Of a stretch of 64,000 nucleotides of DNA, positions 44,501 to 56,112 are shown one piece after another. Made by a program: the position numbers and the translations under genes. The notes beneath the pieces are model-generated. The model saw only the letters and a program-made list of their open reading frames with translations. It did not search any database and was not told the DNA's origin. Positions within the stretch are counted from its first letter, which is position 1. Every line of letters starts with the position of its first letter. The stretch is from Ypsolopha sequella (Eukaryota; Arthropoda; Insecta; Lepidoptera; Ypsolophidae). The stretch is taken from positions 2,156,417 to 2,220,416 of the forward strand of contig OW203997.1 of NCBI GenBank assembly GCA_934047225.1. Reading direction: 5' to 3'.

Positions 44501-45319
44501 CGCAAAAGAAAAATATCTAAAACTTTTGAAATTGATGAAAAATGCAGTATTTTTACAGCAGAATGTTTTGCCATTTTGAATGCTATAAGTTACATTAATT
44601 CTCTAGACAATTCTAACAACTTTATAATTGTAACAGACTCTTTAAGTGCCTTAACTACATTGTCTCACCTAAAATCACACTACAAGGATAGCTTTATAAT
44701 TTACCAAATAAGAGAAAAACTTAGACAAACTATTAAGAACATTGAATTTATTTGGGTCCCATCTCATCAAGGAATTGATGGAAATGAAATAGTAGACTTA
44801 GCTACGCGTGTAGATAGTGATAAGTGTGTTCAAGTTAGTGACTTTCTGATACCTTTTATGGATAGTCTTGCTTATATGAAGACGAAAATAATGGAGTTGT
44901 GGAAAGAATTCTGGAAATTAGACCAAGATGAAAATAGTAAAGGAAGATGGTATGGATCCGTACAAAAAAACATTCCAGGGAAACCCTGGTACGAACCTTT
45001 TAAAATAACAAACAAAGACTTCTACAGTACTCTCAACAGAATTAGATTTGGCCATGCAAAAATCCCTTTTATTTTACACAAAATCGGACTTTCAGATACA
45101 GACAAATGTCAATTCTGTAACGACAATGACAGTGTTGCCAATATTGAACATATTATTATGAAATGCACGACATTTTCCATCGAAAGACTTACAATGGTTG
45201 CTGAAATGAATGAAATAACTGAGGAAGATATTCCCCGCCACCTTGAAGAAATACTTAACAGAAAAGAATATTATGTACCATTGTACAAATTTATCAAGAC
45301 TACAATAAACAAAATATAA
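41573..45319 (+). CDS. LINE ORF2 polyprotein: endonuclease, reverse transcriptase, RNase H
   Basis: 1248 residues. The endonuclease (about 10-225) shows AQHNIQSL, LNETCLK and SGDFNAHH; at the usual Ser-Asp-His motif the sequence is GSYHYPT, with Tyr in place of Asp. The reverse transcriptase (about 480-760) shows SYRPISL, FLDVQGAFDNI, GTTQGGTLSPLLYN and FADDLVLYS with the catalytic Asp pair near 668. RNase H (about 955-1075) shows YTDGSKT, FTAECFAILNAI, VTDSLSAL and WVPSHQGIDGNEIVD, so all acidic residues are present. A C-terminal CQFCNDN...HIIMKC knuckle lies near 1178. The protein nicks target DNA and primes reverse transcription of the element RNA. No stop or frameshift is seen. Starts one base after ORF1. 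Confidence 0.95.
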   Translation: MALTNQKNNIIIAQHNIQSLTNKKPLLNAFLQSENIDICLLNETCLKEKHKNIKFQHYNCYFVNAEVYGGVGILVNNNIKHRLLHTPYYEDIQSIAISISTNSGDLTILNIYCPPRFTHIRKNKLKKIINDLPKPIIISGDFNAHHIAFGCLTIKAKGRELYDIIDEANLCILNTGEFTTVNRPNQNPSAIDVSFASPSITPLCEWEVYKDPMGSYHYPTLIKLLTSATVYEYEPVDKYLYDKVNWADYNDKSEDLKSISVDFDDPLNTYTTFCHSLSELRENCIPKKIISNSGTRTLRLPPAPWWNDECQNAVNKSKEALNFYRRCPTLDNYVAYKRLDARKKLTIKQQKQSGWLKLCEKFNRTTPISQIWNLIKRFKRINNTNNKYKNENFIPQFIDKLAQPDHVDIDTLESIFQSNNNNRDTVFLLHSFTYDEFEKALDSRRNTTPGMDNFPYILIKNLNTHAKNKLLDIFNALWMKQLVPESWRMQCVIPVLKPNKPTDDFNSYRPISLTSCVGKLFELMIKTRLDWYVEHHNIIPSIQYGFRRGKSAVDSFFTLISDLKHARMGNKNAVCAFLDVQGAFDNINIKQLINILYDLGLPGRLLKWIFRFLYDREIFIKFNNKLFGPKKAQKGTTQGGTLSPLLYNLYTSQILQYVTNNNINILQFADDLVLYSVNSDISTASNNVNESLKQLFRYYNNELKLNINVEKSSLLIIGNNTSKMDIKYNNIRIPIVKEKKFLGVIIDNQLNYNSHINHIHKKALQAINILRCLTGVSWGADPKILSLLYKSLVRSHFDYSCLAYSNASSVLLRKLDVLQNRCLRIITGAMCSTPIKAMEVETKIMPLKIRRLMFLERFALKHITHNNTKLIQKFSTALVNTDNIPFVTAKELHSTAEIPIIRVISEMKKIFTNLHCNDIWPCYSNNYKVNFKKISFHKVFDKYEFLELLNNKFSNFYEIYTDGSKTAKSVKSAYYDRKRKISKTFEIDEKCSIFTAECFAILNAISYINSLDNSNNFIIVTDSLSALTTLSHLKSHYKDSFIIYQIREKLRQTIKNIEFIWVPSHQGIDGNEIVDLATRVDSDKCVQVSDFLIPFMDSLAYMKTKIMELWKEFWKLDQDENSKGRWYGSVQKNIPGKPWYEPFKITNKDFYSTLNRIRFGHAKIPFILHKIGLSDTDKCQFCNDNDSVANIEHIIMKCTTFSIERLTMVAEMNEITEEDIPRHLEEILNRKEYYVPLYKFIKTTINKI

Positions 45320-45443
45320 TACATAATGTATGTACTTAGATAACATACATGACATGTACATACAACGTGGAAAATAAATTAAGTTTCGGCAAAAGGACTC
45401 GAATCCAGAGCCGGTAAAACCCAAAAAAAAAAAAAAAAAAAAA

Positions 45444-45456
45444 GATATGGAATGTT
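45444..45456 (+). repeat. Right target-site duplication of the LINE
   Basis: AGATATGGAATGT following the poly(A) tract 45423-45443. Confidence 0.9.
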
Positions 45457-45722
45457 GGTACCATAGACTTAGGATATGCAGTATATCCTAAATCTATGGT
45501 TGGTACATGCTCTTAGCTTAGACGGAATGTATACATCGACATTAATAGTAAGGACATGGCTATCAGCCCGCTAAAATGTCGCCATAAAAACTGTGCCCAC
45601 TGACTTGTATGATATATGACAATTCAGTATACACTATACATTAAATCCAACGAGAGAGTGCGTTCCTTCGCTAAAACCATAGATCGCAGTCAAGATTGTA
45701 ACTCGGATCGTACTCAGATCAG

Positions 45723-45953
45723 CCCCCCTATTCTGTATCTTTAGTTGCCAACTGAACGAGGTGCCTATCATCAAAAACATAGATAAATACTGAAATTTCA
45801 AAATTGCCTATAGTGGGTATTGTACTATTAACAATCTGTGTCGTCACTTCAAGTGCGAACATATCCTTAGGACATCGGAATTCGATAGTATATCTATGTT
45901 TTTGATGATAGACACCCAGTCCAGAAGGCAACTAGAGATACATAATAGGCCCG
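45723..45953 (-). mobile_element. 231-bp TIR element, family M2 copy 1
   Basis: Ends CCCCCCTATTCTGTATCTTTAG and ...CTAGAGATACATAATAGGCCCG form imperfect TIRs of about 30 bp. Two further copies, in opposite orientation, lie at 61377-61607 and 61685-61914. Non-coding. Confidence 0.8.
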
Positions 45954-46947
45954 CTGATCGTAAACTTTTCTTTGTTTACCTTAGAGCTTACCGAGGCGAT
46001 CATTGTATACACGATTAGTTAAGTGTTTTTAGTATACTGCCGATTCAAAAAATGGAGATTCTCAATTCGTTGCGTATGATTATCTACGTATGTTTATTCG
46101 TGTACACATTATATCTTGTAAAATTAAATTAAATTTTTAATGAACTATTTTTTGTTTCGCTATGGTTACCATCAATAAAACTTATGTAAGTGAATGTAGT
46201 ATACATAGGCCAACTATAAGTTTCTCAAGAATTTCGTAACTCTTAAACAATACTATCTTACCCGCAGATATCAACAAACCCTGGCTATACAATATTCCCT
46301 CAGGACTCATAACCGCAGCAACAAAACTTAACGCAAAAGACCCTCATAATCGGATAACTTCACTTCAGAGTTCAAACAGGGAATAATTTAGGAGACAAGG
46401 TCGAGGAATTCGAATATATCAACGGATTCTCAGCCTTTCAATCAGTTGGTGGTTTCTGAAACATCGTGTACATTTACTCTGAAAATGACTTCCTAGCTTA
46501 TTTCAAGGAACAATTTGGGGACAAAACACAGTTCAGCTTTGCGCTACGTTTTCTTTTTGAATGATAAAATTGTAAAAATGTTAGATGGTGACATAAAAAA
46601 CATTTATTGAATAAATGTGGAAACTCGTATTATTTTATTTCATAAATTGTAATTTTCTCACATTCTTCGAGAAAAACACAATTTTTTTTTTCAAAATATT
46701 ACCTGTATGTATAAACGGTTCAAACAATTACAAGGATAAATTTGCCAAATAAGATTCCATGGATAATTTTACATTTCATATTTTCCTTTAATCCATTAGC
46801 TTTAATTTGGTTTTAATAGTACATTAATATTTTTATATTTAGCTCAAGACAGAAATGACGAATTTATAGCCCTCAACCTATAGGTAAAAAATCAAACGGA
46901 TAGCTTGATACATGGTCTTCTATCTATTGTCAGCAATAAAATAAACA
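45954..46947. other. No gene seen
   Basis: AT-rich spacer without supported features. Confidence 0.4.
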
Positions 46948-47167
46948 CCCACCAAGAACATTTCATGTAAAGTAGGTTGCCAAGACTCGTGCTCATAAAG
47001 CTTTCATTGTTAAAAGTTATCAAATCTCATGAAGAGCCAAGCTTCTAACTCTACAAGGCTTAAAAACAAGGTTTGACTCTACATGGGGTCTGATAAGTTT
47101 TTAACAGTGAAAGCGTTATGATCTTGCGAATCTTGGCAACCTACTTTACATGAAATATTTTTAGTGG
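46948..47167. mobile_element. Foldback element, about 220 bp
   Basis: CCCACCAAGAACATTTCATG and the following TAAAGTAGGTTGCCAAG pair with the right end (CTTGGCAACCTACTTTACATGAAATATTTTTAGTGGG). Inner imperfect pairing continues through AAGCTTTCA/TGAAAGCGTT. Non-coding MITE. Confidence 0.8.
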
Positions 47168-48871
47168 GATTTAATTTCTTTTTGTAAGGAAATATTATAT
47201 ACAGACCCGCATTTCCCTTTATGAGGGGTTGGAGGGTGAAAGTTACAGATTAATGTTTTTGTTTTGTGTTTTATTTACTAGCCTACATACCAAATTTCAG
47301 CTTTCCAGGACTTTTTAGAAGTTTGATAATAAATTCTTATATAATACTCATAAATAACAGTCACAAGAAGAAATAAAAATCAAGAAACGTTCTGTAAATT
47401 AAGAAAGTGTTGTTTTATCGAACTCTTGAAGACTGACATGGACGAAGCTTCACAGATGTGTAGCAGAAAACCGTTCCCGGTGAAAGAATTTGAATACATG
47501 CATGAACTATGCGCAGGTGTGCGAAGAAGCCACGCTTTGCTGGGACGTTGATGACGTTCGAGGGACGAAAGGGATACGAAGCGTTCTTTCAGATATGATG
47601 AGGAACTAGGGTTATAGAGAATACCATAAAGAAAGATGAGAACATGGGAATCTCTACGGGAGACCCTACCACAATGGCAGCGATGTGGCTCATTCGTTCG
47701 GGCGCCCAATGTTAGGCAGGTGGCCAATGCGAAACTTGTCCTACCAAGGAGAGTCCCTATATCAGCCGATGGAATAACAGACTCCGGCTCGCTAGACACC
47801 AAAAGACTAGCTCGCTCTGCAGGGTTTAGTTAGGTATCCAATAGGTTCTTTTGATCCTGAATACAAAACGGCTCATTGAGACCTTAGTACGCGGACCGGC
47901 GGCAGTACCAAGAATAATAGTAGATTATGCACTAAGGGAATAAAGCAGTGTCTTGCGTCACGGGCGGCATATTGAACCCTGAGCGTAACGAGGGACTCTA
48001 AACTTAACTCCTGAGCGAGCGTATATAGTCCTGAGTAAAGCGAGGGGTTCAAGCTGCCCAAGACAAAGACAGGCTTTATTCCAGAGGAGCATACTCTACT
48101 TTTCACGCCTTCTGCGAGACAATAAAAAGCTCGACATTTTTTATCAACATTAATAATTCAATAAAATTCACTGACAATCACAGCACCAAACACCGTCTTT
48201 TGTTTCACATTCTTTTTAAACGCTTTTTTTTCTTTTTGTTGAATTCTGCTTATGGTGGCCAGTTCGATTTTCGAACAAACCACTTTACAATCCCATATGG
48301 GCATTTGTTTTCCACGAGTTTCCACACGAATTTGAAGTTCCAAATTTAAATCACTTTAATCCCTAGGGATTTTCATATAACTTTATATACCTTGAGATAT
48401 AATGCGTTACTTTACGTTGAGGTTGCATGATATGTAATTGGACATTGTCGAGCAGGTGGTGTGAAAAGTTATTTTTACTTTTTGTATCTTTTCTTATGTC
48501 CTGGATAGAGTAGAAAAGTCCGCCGTTCGTAAATAAAGGTAAAACAGGCTTACCTTTGCAGCGTGGATGTCGGCCATTATCATACTAAAATGACGACCGT
48601 TTACCCTTCGAATAGACTGAAGCAATCGATTTTAGTCTTTATATTCTCGCCATAAGAAAACCGCTGTCTATGTCTAGGACAACTAGAAGTTGGTTTCTCT
48701 GTACTCTATACATTACCACACGGTAATGATGAAAGTTAGTGCATTAGATATAGTACTTAAAGTTTAGCAAGTATCACTACAGACTAGGGTTGTTTGTTCA
48801 TATTCTGTATTGCCGAAGTTTGTAAGCTTTTACCGAACTTTGGCTTCGGATTTGCGCTATTGCCTCAGTAT
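47168..48871. other. No gene seen in 1.7 kb
   Basis: Contains moderately GC-rich sequence at 47600-48100 with open frames on both strands (47380-47802 minus, 47636-47833 plus). None has splice support or a family I recognise. A decayed element is possible. Confidence 0.35.
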
Positions 48872-49135
48872 ACAAGGTGACTTTTTGATCATCGTCCAAA
48901 TTCATACTGGTGGCTTGGTAAGTGATCAATATCATGGATCAATAACAATTTTTGTAAAATTCGTAAAATGAAATTTCGACTCCCCATAGTGATTCACTCG
49001 GAACTGGAAGTGAATTTCTATGGGAAGCCGAAATTTCATTTTACAAATTTCACGAAAATTGTTATTGATCCAAGATACTGATCACTTACCAAGCCTCCAG
49101 TATGAGTTTGGACGATGATCGAAAAGTCACCTTGT
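48872..49135. mobile_element. 264-bp TIR element, family M1 copy 2
   Basis: Near-identical to 388-651, including the GTGATCA...TGATCAC words beside the TIRs. Confidence 0.85.
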
Positions 49136-49274
49136 AGTACTTGTGACATAAATAAATAATAATAACGGCCAAAATACAACTTTTAGCTAAGATCAATGTA
49201 TATCAATAGTTTGCTATATGAATAAACATATTTTTAATGATATTACAATAGCTATAGAACTATTATATAGGCTA

Positions 49275-49307
49275 TATAGAATATATATATATAGATATAT
49301 ATAGAAT

Positions 49308-49343
<36 letters not shown>
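49275..49343. repeat. (AT)n microsatellite
   Basis: Alternating AT with two interruptions (AGATATATATAGAATATTC). Confidence 0.95.
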
Positions 49344-49346
<3 letters not shown>

Positions 49347-49654
49347 CAGGCTATGTCATAGTCGTGATACCAGCCGTAAATTTCTAAAATAATCTAACAT
49401 CACGCGTATGGAAAATCCAATTATTTTGAAGCTACCATAATATCATTAAAAATACATATTATAGTGAATTGTTTCTTTATTTATTAAAATGGTTTCATAT
49501 AAATACTTAAACAAACTAAACTAAAAATAAACAGAACCCTAAACCTTAAAATAAACCTACTATAAAAACAAAATTAACTTACAAATAAAACCCTAACTAT
49601 CAAAAAGACCGCCCCTCATCGTATATAGTGAACTTTTGTTCTACATGACTCTTA

Positions 49655-49817
49655 GCTAAAACTTTTACGGTGTTACCACAAAACGGTGTTTAACTTTAGA
49701 CAGTGTTTAAATCTGTTGCTGTCACTTTTTTACAATATGAAAGAAACGGCGACAACAACAGATTTAAACACTGTCTAAAGTTAAACACCGTTTTGTAGTA
49801 AGACACTTATTTTAGCC
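49655..49817. mobile_element. Foldback element, 163 bp
   Basis: Arms about 49676-49722 and 49755-49799 (ACAAAACGGTGTTTAACTTT and complement) are nearly perfect. Outer ends read GCTAAAA / TTTTAGC. Non-coding. Confidence 0.8.
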
Positions 49818-50109
49818 ATGGTAATTATTTCTTTATATTTTGTTAGAAATCCGGAGAATCGATCCTTAAGTGGCCCCTTTCCGCTCAGCTGCCATTTAGA
49901 TGTTTGTGACGTTCTGATGGTTTTGATCTCAATGAAACTTTGCATACACATACATATGTTTCTCTTGCCCCCTACACCGCACTCCGACCCATCTCTCATA
50001 AACAGTTGCGAGATGGCGAGATATTCAAACGGCGCCGAATTTGTTCATGGTTTCAGGTAAAAACTGTTTTCCATGAAACGGTAACTGTTTATTTATAGAA
50101 AAGTGTGTA

Positions 50110-50800
50110 AACTTAATCATCGTCTGTACTTCTCTCTTCTTCTTTTTCTCTTATTCTCTGAAGCATGGTGTTACAGTGATAACTGATAAGTTGATTAATT
50201 ACAGACTGTAAAAGGAAATAGACAATATGAGACAGGTTGACAAAGATATATGTTTTTCTTTCTTTCATTAACCTGAATTGCTGCTGTCTTGAATTTTCTT
50301 ATCTCTTAGTTAAAGTAGATATAAATCATTTGTATAGTATAAGTTTAATGTCAAAAAAAAGACATGATCTTGCCAAGTTTCTTGCCCTTCTTCTTAGCAA
50401 GACTAATCGAATGGGCGAAGGTAGGCATGTATTTATATATGAAAACTATTAGTATGTAGTATATAGGATGGGATTTGGTCGGCCGCCTGGATTCGGCTGG
50501 GGGCTCAGTTGGTGATCATTGAACCTTGTTCCTGGTCCCTGGCCGGGTCTCCAGTATGGGTTCGGGCGGTTGATTGGATTTCACCTTGTGTAATATATTA
50601 TACAATATTAATATAATAAAATATATATTCACCTATCATTTTAATCGTAAATAAACCTTTAATTTAGTTCATATACCTACATTTATTATTTTATTACATA
50701 TGTTTTTATTAGATTAAATTTAACTTGTACAAAGTGTATTATATACGGGTATACCTACTTAGCAAAATAAACTATTTGAATTTAAATTTGAATATTTATT
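50110..50800 (+). repeat. LINE 3' fragment, family L3
   Basis: Same family as 30777-31590 and 8290-8640. It ends with TTTGAATTTAAATTTGAATA, a short-repeat tail. It contains GCAAGACTAATCGAATGGGC and CCGGGTCTCCAGTATGGG. Confidence 0.65.
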
Positions 50801-51394
50801 TCCAGTATAGATAAATGTATAAAACTTGCTAAAACTTTATTAACGTAAAACAAGGCAACATTCACGATATCCTGACAGATGGTGTTTCATTCACTTCGCT
50901 TCGTTTCGTTTCATAAACAAACAAGCACTCGTGTCCCAATGGCTCTTATTATGTGACAGTTGCACAAAGTACGTCAGACGCTTCTATTCCATAATAAACA
51001 GCATCGATGTTGCGGTAGAGGGGTGAATCTAAGTTGTTTGGTACATAATTCCATCCGTGGTACAAATAGAGCTCACTTGGGCGCCACTGTATGAATAGCC
51101 TCCCTCGAAGCCTCGCGTTATAAATCAAAATGATGGCACAAAAGCGAGTTACAACGAATCCACATTCCCAATATGTTACGGGATTCGCTTTGAATAATAC
51201 TTGAATAATATCTAGAGGAAAACGCTGAGCTTTTCTGCGTAACTAAGCGATTACAAGTGTTTTTTTTTTTTTCGAGGGTCGCACGAATGTTCCGCTAACG
51301 ACGCCGCCTCTTGCAGGCCCCGATCTTTTTATTATATTAAGGGGCACGTAGTCGCCAATGACCTTGAGTCGACCTGAAATAAATACTAAAGCGT
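50801..51394. other. No gene seen
   Basis: Spacer with no supported exon. Confidence 0.4.
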
Positions 51395-51620
51395 GCGAAT
51401 AAAAATACTGAGTGGGCGAATTTAAAGTATGAAATCGAAAATATTTCGATTTATCAAAAAATAGGTGCGACGACGAGCGAAGCGAGGATGAGCGTGTTGG
51501 GTTAACATGTAAGATAAAATAAGAAGCCGAGCGAAGCGGAGCGAGTGAGGCGACGTCCCTAGTTGAATTCAATTGTCGCTAAAATAGAAAATTGTTCGCC
51601 TGAGAATTATTCAACTCAAC
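51395..51620 (-). repeat. Partial inverted copy of the GGCAAATAG TIR element
   Basis: Carries GAAATCGAAAATATTTCG, GTGCGACGACGAGCGAAGCG and GCCGAGCGAAGCGGAGCGAG, the inverted forms of words at 25865-25985 and 29250-29835, and ends near TTCGCCTGAG. Confidence 0.55.
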
Positions 51621-51949
51621 TCAAAATTGTATTTTCAGGTTGCGTTTTTCAACATTTTTATTCGCCCAGTCTTTCACCGACTTAGTATTTTAGTACGCTG
51701 TATTCAGTAGTTTTGACACCTTAAATTTGAATTTATATGCGCTCCTTTAAATACTACCCATTTTAGTCTAAAAACAGGTTGACTTTGAACAATATTTTCA
51801 TGCTGTTTCTTATACGCGATAATAATTTCCTAAAATGAAGTTGTTTTTTATAGTTTAACTAACCATATGTATTTTTTTCATAATTTTTAAAGTTTAAGCG
51901 AAATAACTTTATCAATAAAGTAATTTTCGGATGACGCTGTGAGTCTATG
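51621..51949. other. No gene seen
   Basis: AT-rich spacer without supported features. Confidence 0.4.
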
Positions 51950-52130
51950 TTTGTGTCCGAAGTACGGCAATATAGGGCTCACCACCCAGGGACGTAATAT
52001 ACATTGGTGAAACGTGGACATACTAGTCTGCTGAATTGTGATTTGCATTTCAAAGTCCCATACTCGAAAAACCTCCTTCGGGGATCATTACAAATTATTT
52101 TTAAAAGTTAAAAATAGGCATGTACTTTTA
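51950..52130 (+). repeat. Headless SINE remnant, family S2
   Basis: CCGAAGTACGGCAATATAGGGCTCACC through CTCCTTCGGGGATCATTAC aligns in order with the second half of the SINE at 62556-62923. Confidence 0.6.
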
Positions 52131-52446
52131 ACTAAATAAATTTCATATTTTAAGACTTTTATTTACACTCTAAAAGCCAAAATTCAATTAAATTCACACT
52201 TTCTCACAATATCTGGGGCAGTCTTTGTACTAGAAGACTTCAAAGGCGTTTCTGGGAAAATTACGCAATAATACATTTTTTATCAGCATAATATTTTCCC
52301 GTATCGGGCGCAACAATGGCGGGCGGAGTGTCGACAAGATAGATGGGGGTCGGGCGTCGACTGGCAGATAGCGGAACGATATCCACAAGTTTGTTGAGTG
52401 TACGTCGTGCAAACAACTGAACGGGTTCCGTCAATGTTGATAGTTC

Positions 52447-52870
52447 TTAAGGCGCTACGGAAAAAAATCGACACTTTTAGAACGTGCATATCTACTTCAG
52501 TAAATAATGTATTATTTTAATAAAATAGTATATTATTTTTAGATTTTTTTTCTAGGGATCCGTTAGAACAGAAACGCGATTGGAGAAATTCGGCTCGATA
52601 GAAATATTTATTAAAATGAGATCTTTTTCGACACCAATTCTCCTGGTTTGACAATTTGGAATAACATATGGACTGCAATTATATTTTATTAGATGGATTG
52701 TAACAGTATCTAGGACCTGGTTAAACGAAATTTTGATAGCAACTTTAGTACATTTTATATTAATAAAAAACCGACTTTTGCTACTTTCCCTCGAATCCGT
52801 CCCTCTCGCACTGAGGGTTTTTTCGTATATGGAGTAACAGGGACGCTAAAACTTTTGCATATCGCCTTAA
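52447..52870 (-). mobile_element. TTAA-flanked element, family T2 copy 3
   Basis: Inverted relative to 6409-6835, with TTAAGGCGCTACGG at one end and CATATCGCCTTAA at the other. TTAA is present on both sides. Confidence 0.85.
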
Positions 52871-53524
52871 GGCACAAATCATGTGCTGAAATAGAAACCT
52901 ATATAAATGTATTAATTGCCTAACGCTGTGAACACAAAATGTATGGTGCTTTAGGGAACGAAATACATTAAGCGCCCGCTGCACTTAGTTTCTGCTCGAA
53001 CTTTCTCGAACTTCATTCGAGACCTGAAAAAATAACTGGATCTCGAGAATTTTAGGGAAAACTCTCGTGCCCATGGCTTTTAGGGATTGATTGATTGAGG
53101 TAAAGTATCATTTTAATATTCACGCGCACGCCCACGCTTGAATAAGCCGTAGTCATTACATATATGCCCCCAAAAGTTGTTTACTTGCGTGCACATAGTA
53201 AATGTTCCTAACCTATTAGTCTAGTACTAAGTTTTGATTGTTTTATTATGTAAGAAGATTAAAATTTTTGTTCCTCTCCTTACCTCAATAAGAGGTTTCA
53301 AATACTACAAAAAACTTATTACGGTGCATTGACGTACCTACCCTAGGTCAATGTTACGGTGCAATAAAAAGTATCACAGATTAAAAATGTATCTTTTTTT
53401 ATTACATTTTTAAACACAATGATTTTTATCCGCGCGCCGGCCCGGGGCGCTTGCTTTATCAAGTACCTATGTGAAAAGAACAGACGATATATATATATAT
53501 CATGGACGAACCCGATATATATAT
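52871..53524. other. No gene seen
   Basis: Spacer with a CCGCGCGCCGGCCCGGGGCGC GC-rich block near 53430. No exon is supported. Confidence 0.4.
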
Positions 53525-53713
53525 ACAAGGTGACTTTTTGATCATCGTCCAGATTCATACTGGAGGCTTGGTAAGTGATCATCATCATAAATCGAAACCA
53601 ATTTTGTGAAATTTCATTTTATGAATTAAAAAAAAAACGTTATTGGTTCATGATGCTGATCACTTACCAAGGGTCAAATATGAATTTGGACGATCTTCAC
53701 AAATTCACCTTGT
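53525..53713. mobile_element. TIR element, family M1 copy 3, internally shortened
   Basis: Shares both TIRs with 388-651 but is 189 bp long, lacking part of the centre. Confidence 0.8.
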
Positions 53714-54269
53714 ATATATATATTATTATTTTCATTAATTAATTCAATCTTTGAGAAAATTGTACACTAATATAAGGTTTAAATTAAGCTAACTATCTTG
53801 TTATACCTGATATAAGTAAACATGTAATCAAATATTGTTACGCTTTTATAAGAAAAAAAATAAACCACGTCCGGACCCAAAGTTTACAAGTAAATTATAT
53901 AAGTAGATTCACTTCGCCGGGGAACCCTACAACTACGTATTTTTAATAACTTTCACTAACGGAACCATCAGCACCGTGTCCTACAGGAGACATGAGTTAT
54001 AAATGGAACTTGGACACATATGGATGGAGAAACGTTTTATTCTGAATGGGCTTGTAGACTGGGAAATTGTCGATGCACGCAGCATGCATCATTTGTAATT
54101 TACGACCGCATTAAAAATATATTTATATATTGTTAGTGGATGGAATAAAAAATAATATAAATGTATAATTAGTTAAGTAAATACTATAACATTAAAAAAC
54201 TAAACTAACTATAAATTAAAATTACCTATCAATATACAAGTATAAACAAAATAAAACTATACTAAACAA
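53714..54269. other. No gene seen
   Basis: AT-rich. The part near 54120-54280 may be LINE 3' UTR belonging to the next feature (minus strand). Confidence 0.4.
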
Positions 54270-54490
54270 AAAAATCGAAGCCAAATCGCTGCCGTCACCC
54301 GGTAGGGTACCCAATAGGCTGGTGGCATTGCCTCGCTGAATCGCGAGGCTTAATCTTTGTTCAAAATAGGATCCAGCCCTTGGATCCCCTGAAGCATCGA
54401 TCAGGCGCGACGATATCTCCTTGTAGAGCCGTCGCGCTTCTGACCCCCACGGCCCGAGGGTTTCTACAGCGAAGGGAACAAAGTGGTAAC
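54270..54490 (-). pseudogene. LINE ORF2 C-terminal remnant
   Basis: On the minus strand a single frame reads FVPFAVETLGPWGSEARRLY, then KEISSRLIDASGDPRAGSYF, then EQRLSLAIQRGNATSLLGTL, then PGDGSDL. The blocks match those at 27640-27964, so both are 5'-truncated copies of one non-LTR retrotransposon family. Better preserved than the other copy. No reverse transcriptase domain is present. Confidence 0.75.
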
Positions 54491-55574
54491 TTTGTATTTA
54501 TTTTACATTTACGATGTATTTTATTAGTGGCTTATTGATATACATCCGAATTCATACTATCAGAGACTTGAAGTGGTAAGATTAATTTTTTATTTTTTTC
54601 GTTTTCCTTACCTAATCATGAAAAAAAAAAGAAACGCTTAGAATCAATTCAATTCAATGCCATTTTATCTGGCTTCGCACATTAGTTCCGCCAATGTCGA
54701 GTTATAACTTTAAAAGTAAAAAGACGCACAGTGACTATATAACAATTAGGTACCTACAACTAAACGAAATTTATAATCTCATCGATCTTCCGCGAGTACA
54801 ATTAAATAAGAATAAAAATAAATAAAATTAAAAGGCAAACAGAAAAAAAAATAGGAAGGAACTAGGTACCTACAGTAAATATTGCTAATAGAACTATCCC
54901 TATTATAATTTAATGTTATTTAATTTAATAAATCTACGTAATAAATATACAAAGGGAGTATAAAACTTTATCGTCAGTTTGACTGTCCGTGTCTTTTCCT
55001 CGTAGACGAAGAACAATGTGATCCTTATGGGAAAGGAATCCAGAAAAAAAGTTTTTTTTTCAAATTCAATTAGTAGAGAGTAGAGAGTGTTTTGTTTCGT
55101 ACCAACATTATTGTGCTCAAGTCTCTTGTTTTTCGTTACATACGAGTACAAGGGAACAAAGGGTTAATTAAACTAAGTTTGTCGTGTTTTTCCTGAGGGA
55201 GTTTAGTTACAGTTTCTAGTCTACCTCGTTTTAAATTTAATTGCCTTCAGGTATCTTATCTTGAAATGAATTTAAGAGAAACGCACGAATTTGACTTATC
55301 TTTTTATACCGGGTGTAAATGGACTGCTATTCTAAGATGAAATCACATATTCCACTGATCAGATATCATAAAAAATAAATAAAAATGAAAATAAAATTCA
55401 TTTATTTCATGTGACCAAGACTCATATTGGAATAAAACATAAACAGATTAAATTAAATATAACATTCAAATGTACTAATAATAATAATAATGAAACATAC
55501 AATATATACAATAGAAAATAGATATCCAAGAAACGAAAAATTGTTGAACCTACTGAAAATTTTGCATGTTTTTT
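54491..55574. other. No gene seen
   Basis: AT-rich spacer. Short minus-strand open frame 54903-55151 without support. Confidence 0.4.
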
Positions 55575-56112
55575 TAGGGTTCCGTAGTACCTAAAAGGTA
55601 CAAAAGGAACCTTTATGGTGAGACTCCGTTGTCCGTCCGTCCGTCTGTACATCACAACCCTCATAACTTTAGCACCGTTAAAGATAAAGACATGAAATTT
55701 GGCACAAAAATTTGCCCACGTATCACGGTGTAAAAAATATGAACATTTTGAAATTGTTCAAAATATTTCCAAAACAAAAGTGAGAAAAACAAAAAACATT
55801 ATCCTAAAAATACAATATGGGTATCAAATTGTAGATATTAAAAATCTGATAGTAAAAATATATACTTTTACTATATTTACTGGCACTGATTTCGAGAAAT
55901 CTTGAAAAAACACAAAAATATGTACGTCCCCCCTTATCTCCAAAACTGGTGGACCAAAAAATATGAAAAAAATCATGGCAATATGTGTTTACGTAAAGAT
56001 TACAGGAAAAATAAAGCGGTTGAGAAATTCATGAAAAAAATTACAAAATTAAATTTACCATCTACAATACGGAACCCTAGGTACGCGAGTCTGACTCGCA
56101 CTTGGCCGGTTT
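55575..56112 (-). repeat. GTGCGAGTCGGACTCGC repeat, inverted copy
   Basis: Starts AGGGTTCCGTAGTACC, contains TCCGTCCGTCCGTCTGTAC and ends GAGTCTGACTCGCACTTGGCCGGTTTTT. It is the inverted counterpart of 30686-31750 without the insertion. The open frames inside (55699-55905, 55902-56138) are incidental. Confidence 0.75.

Larger units (their letters stand above)
40343..45443 (+). mobile_element. Full-length non-LTR retrotransposon, RNase H-bearing
   Basis: 5.1 kb between perfect 13-bp duplications. It has a 92-bp 5' UTR beginning GGACTTTTTGGCGGG, two long intact ORFs, a short 3' UTR and a 21-bp poly(A). ORF1 carries zinc knuckles. ORF2 carries APE-type endonuclease, reverse transcriptase and RNase H. 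EN-RT-RNase H order places it with the I-like groups of the I/Jockey assemblage (inference). Intact frames and exact duplications point to a recent insertion. Confidence 0.92.

Noticed and set aside
47380..47833. Overlapping open frames of 140 and 65 codons
   Set aside because: No splice sites, family resemblance or conserved repeat copy; composition alone is not enough.
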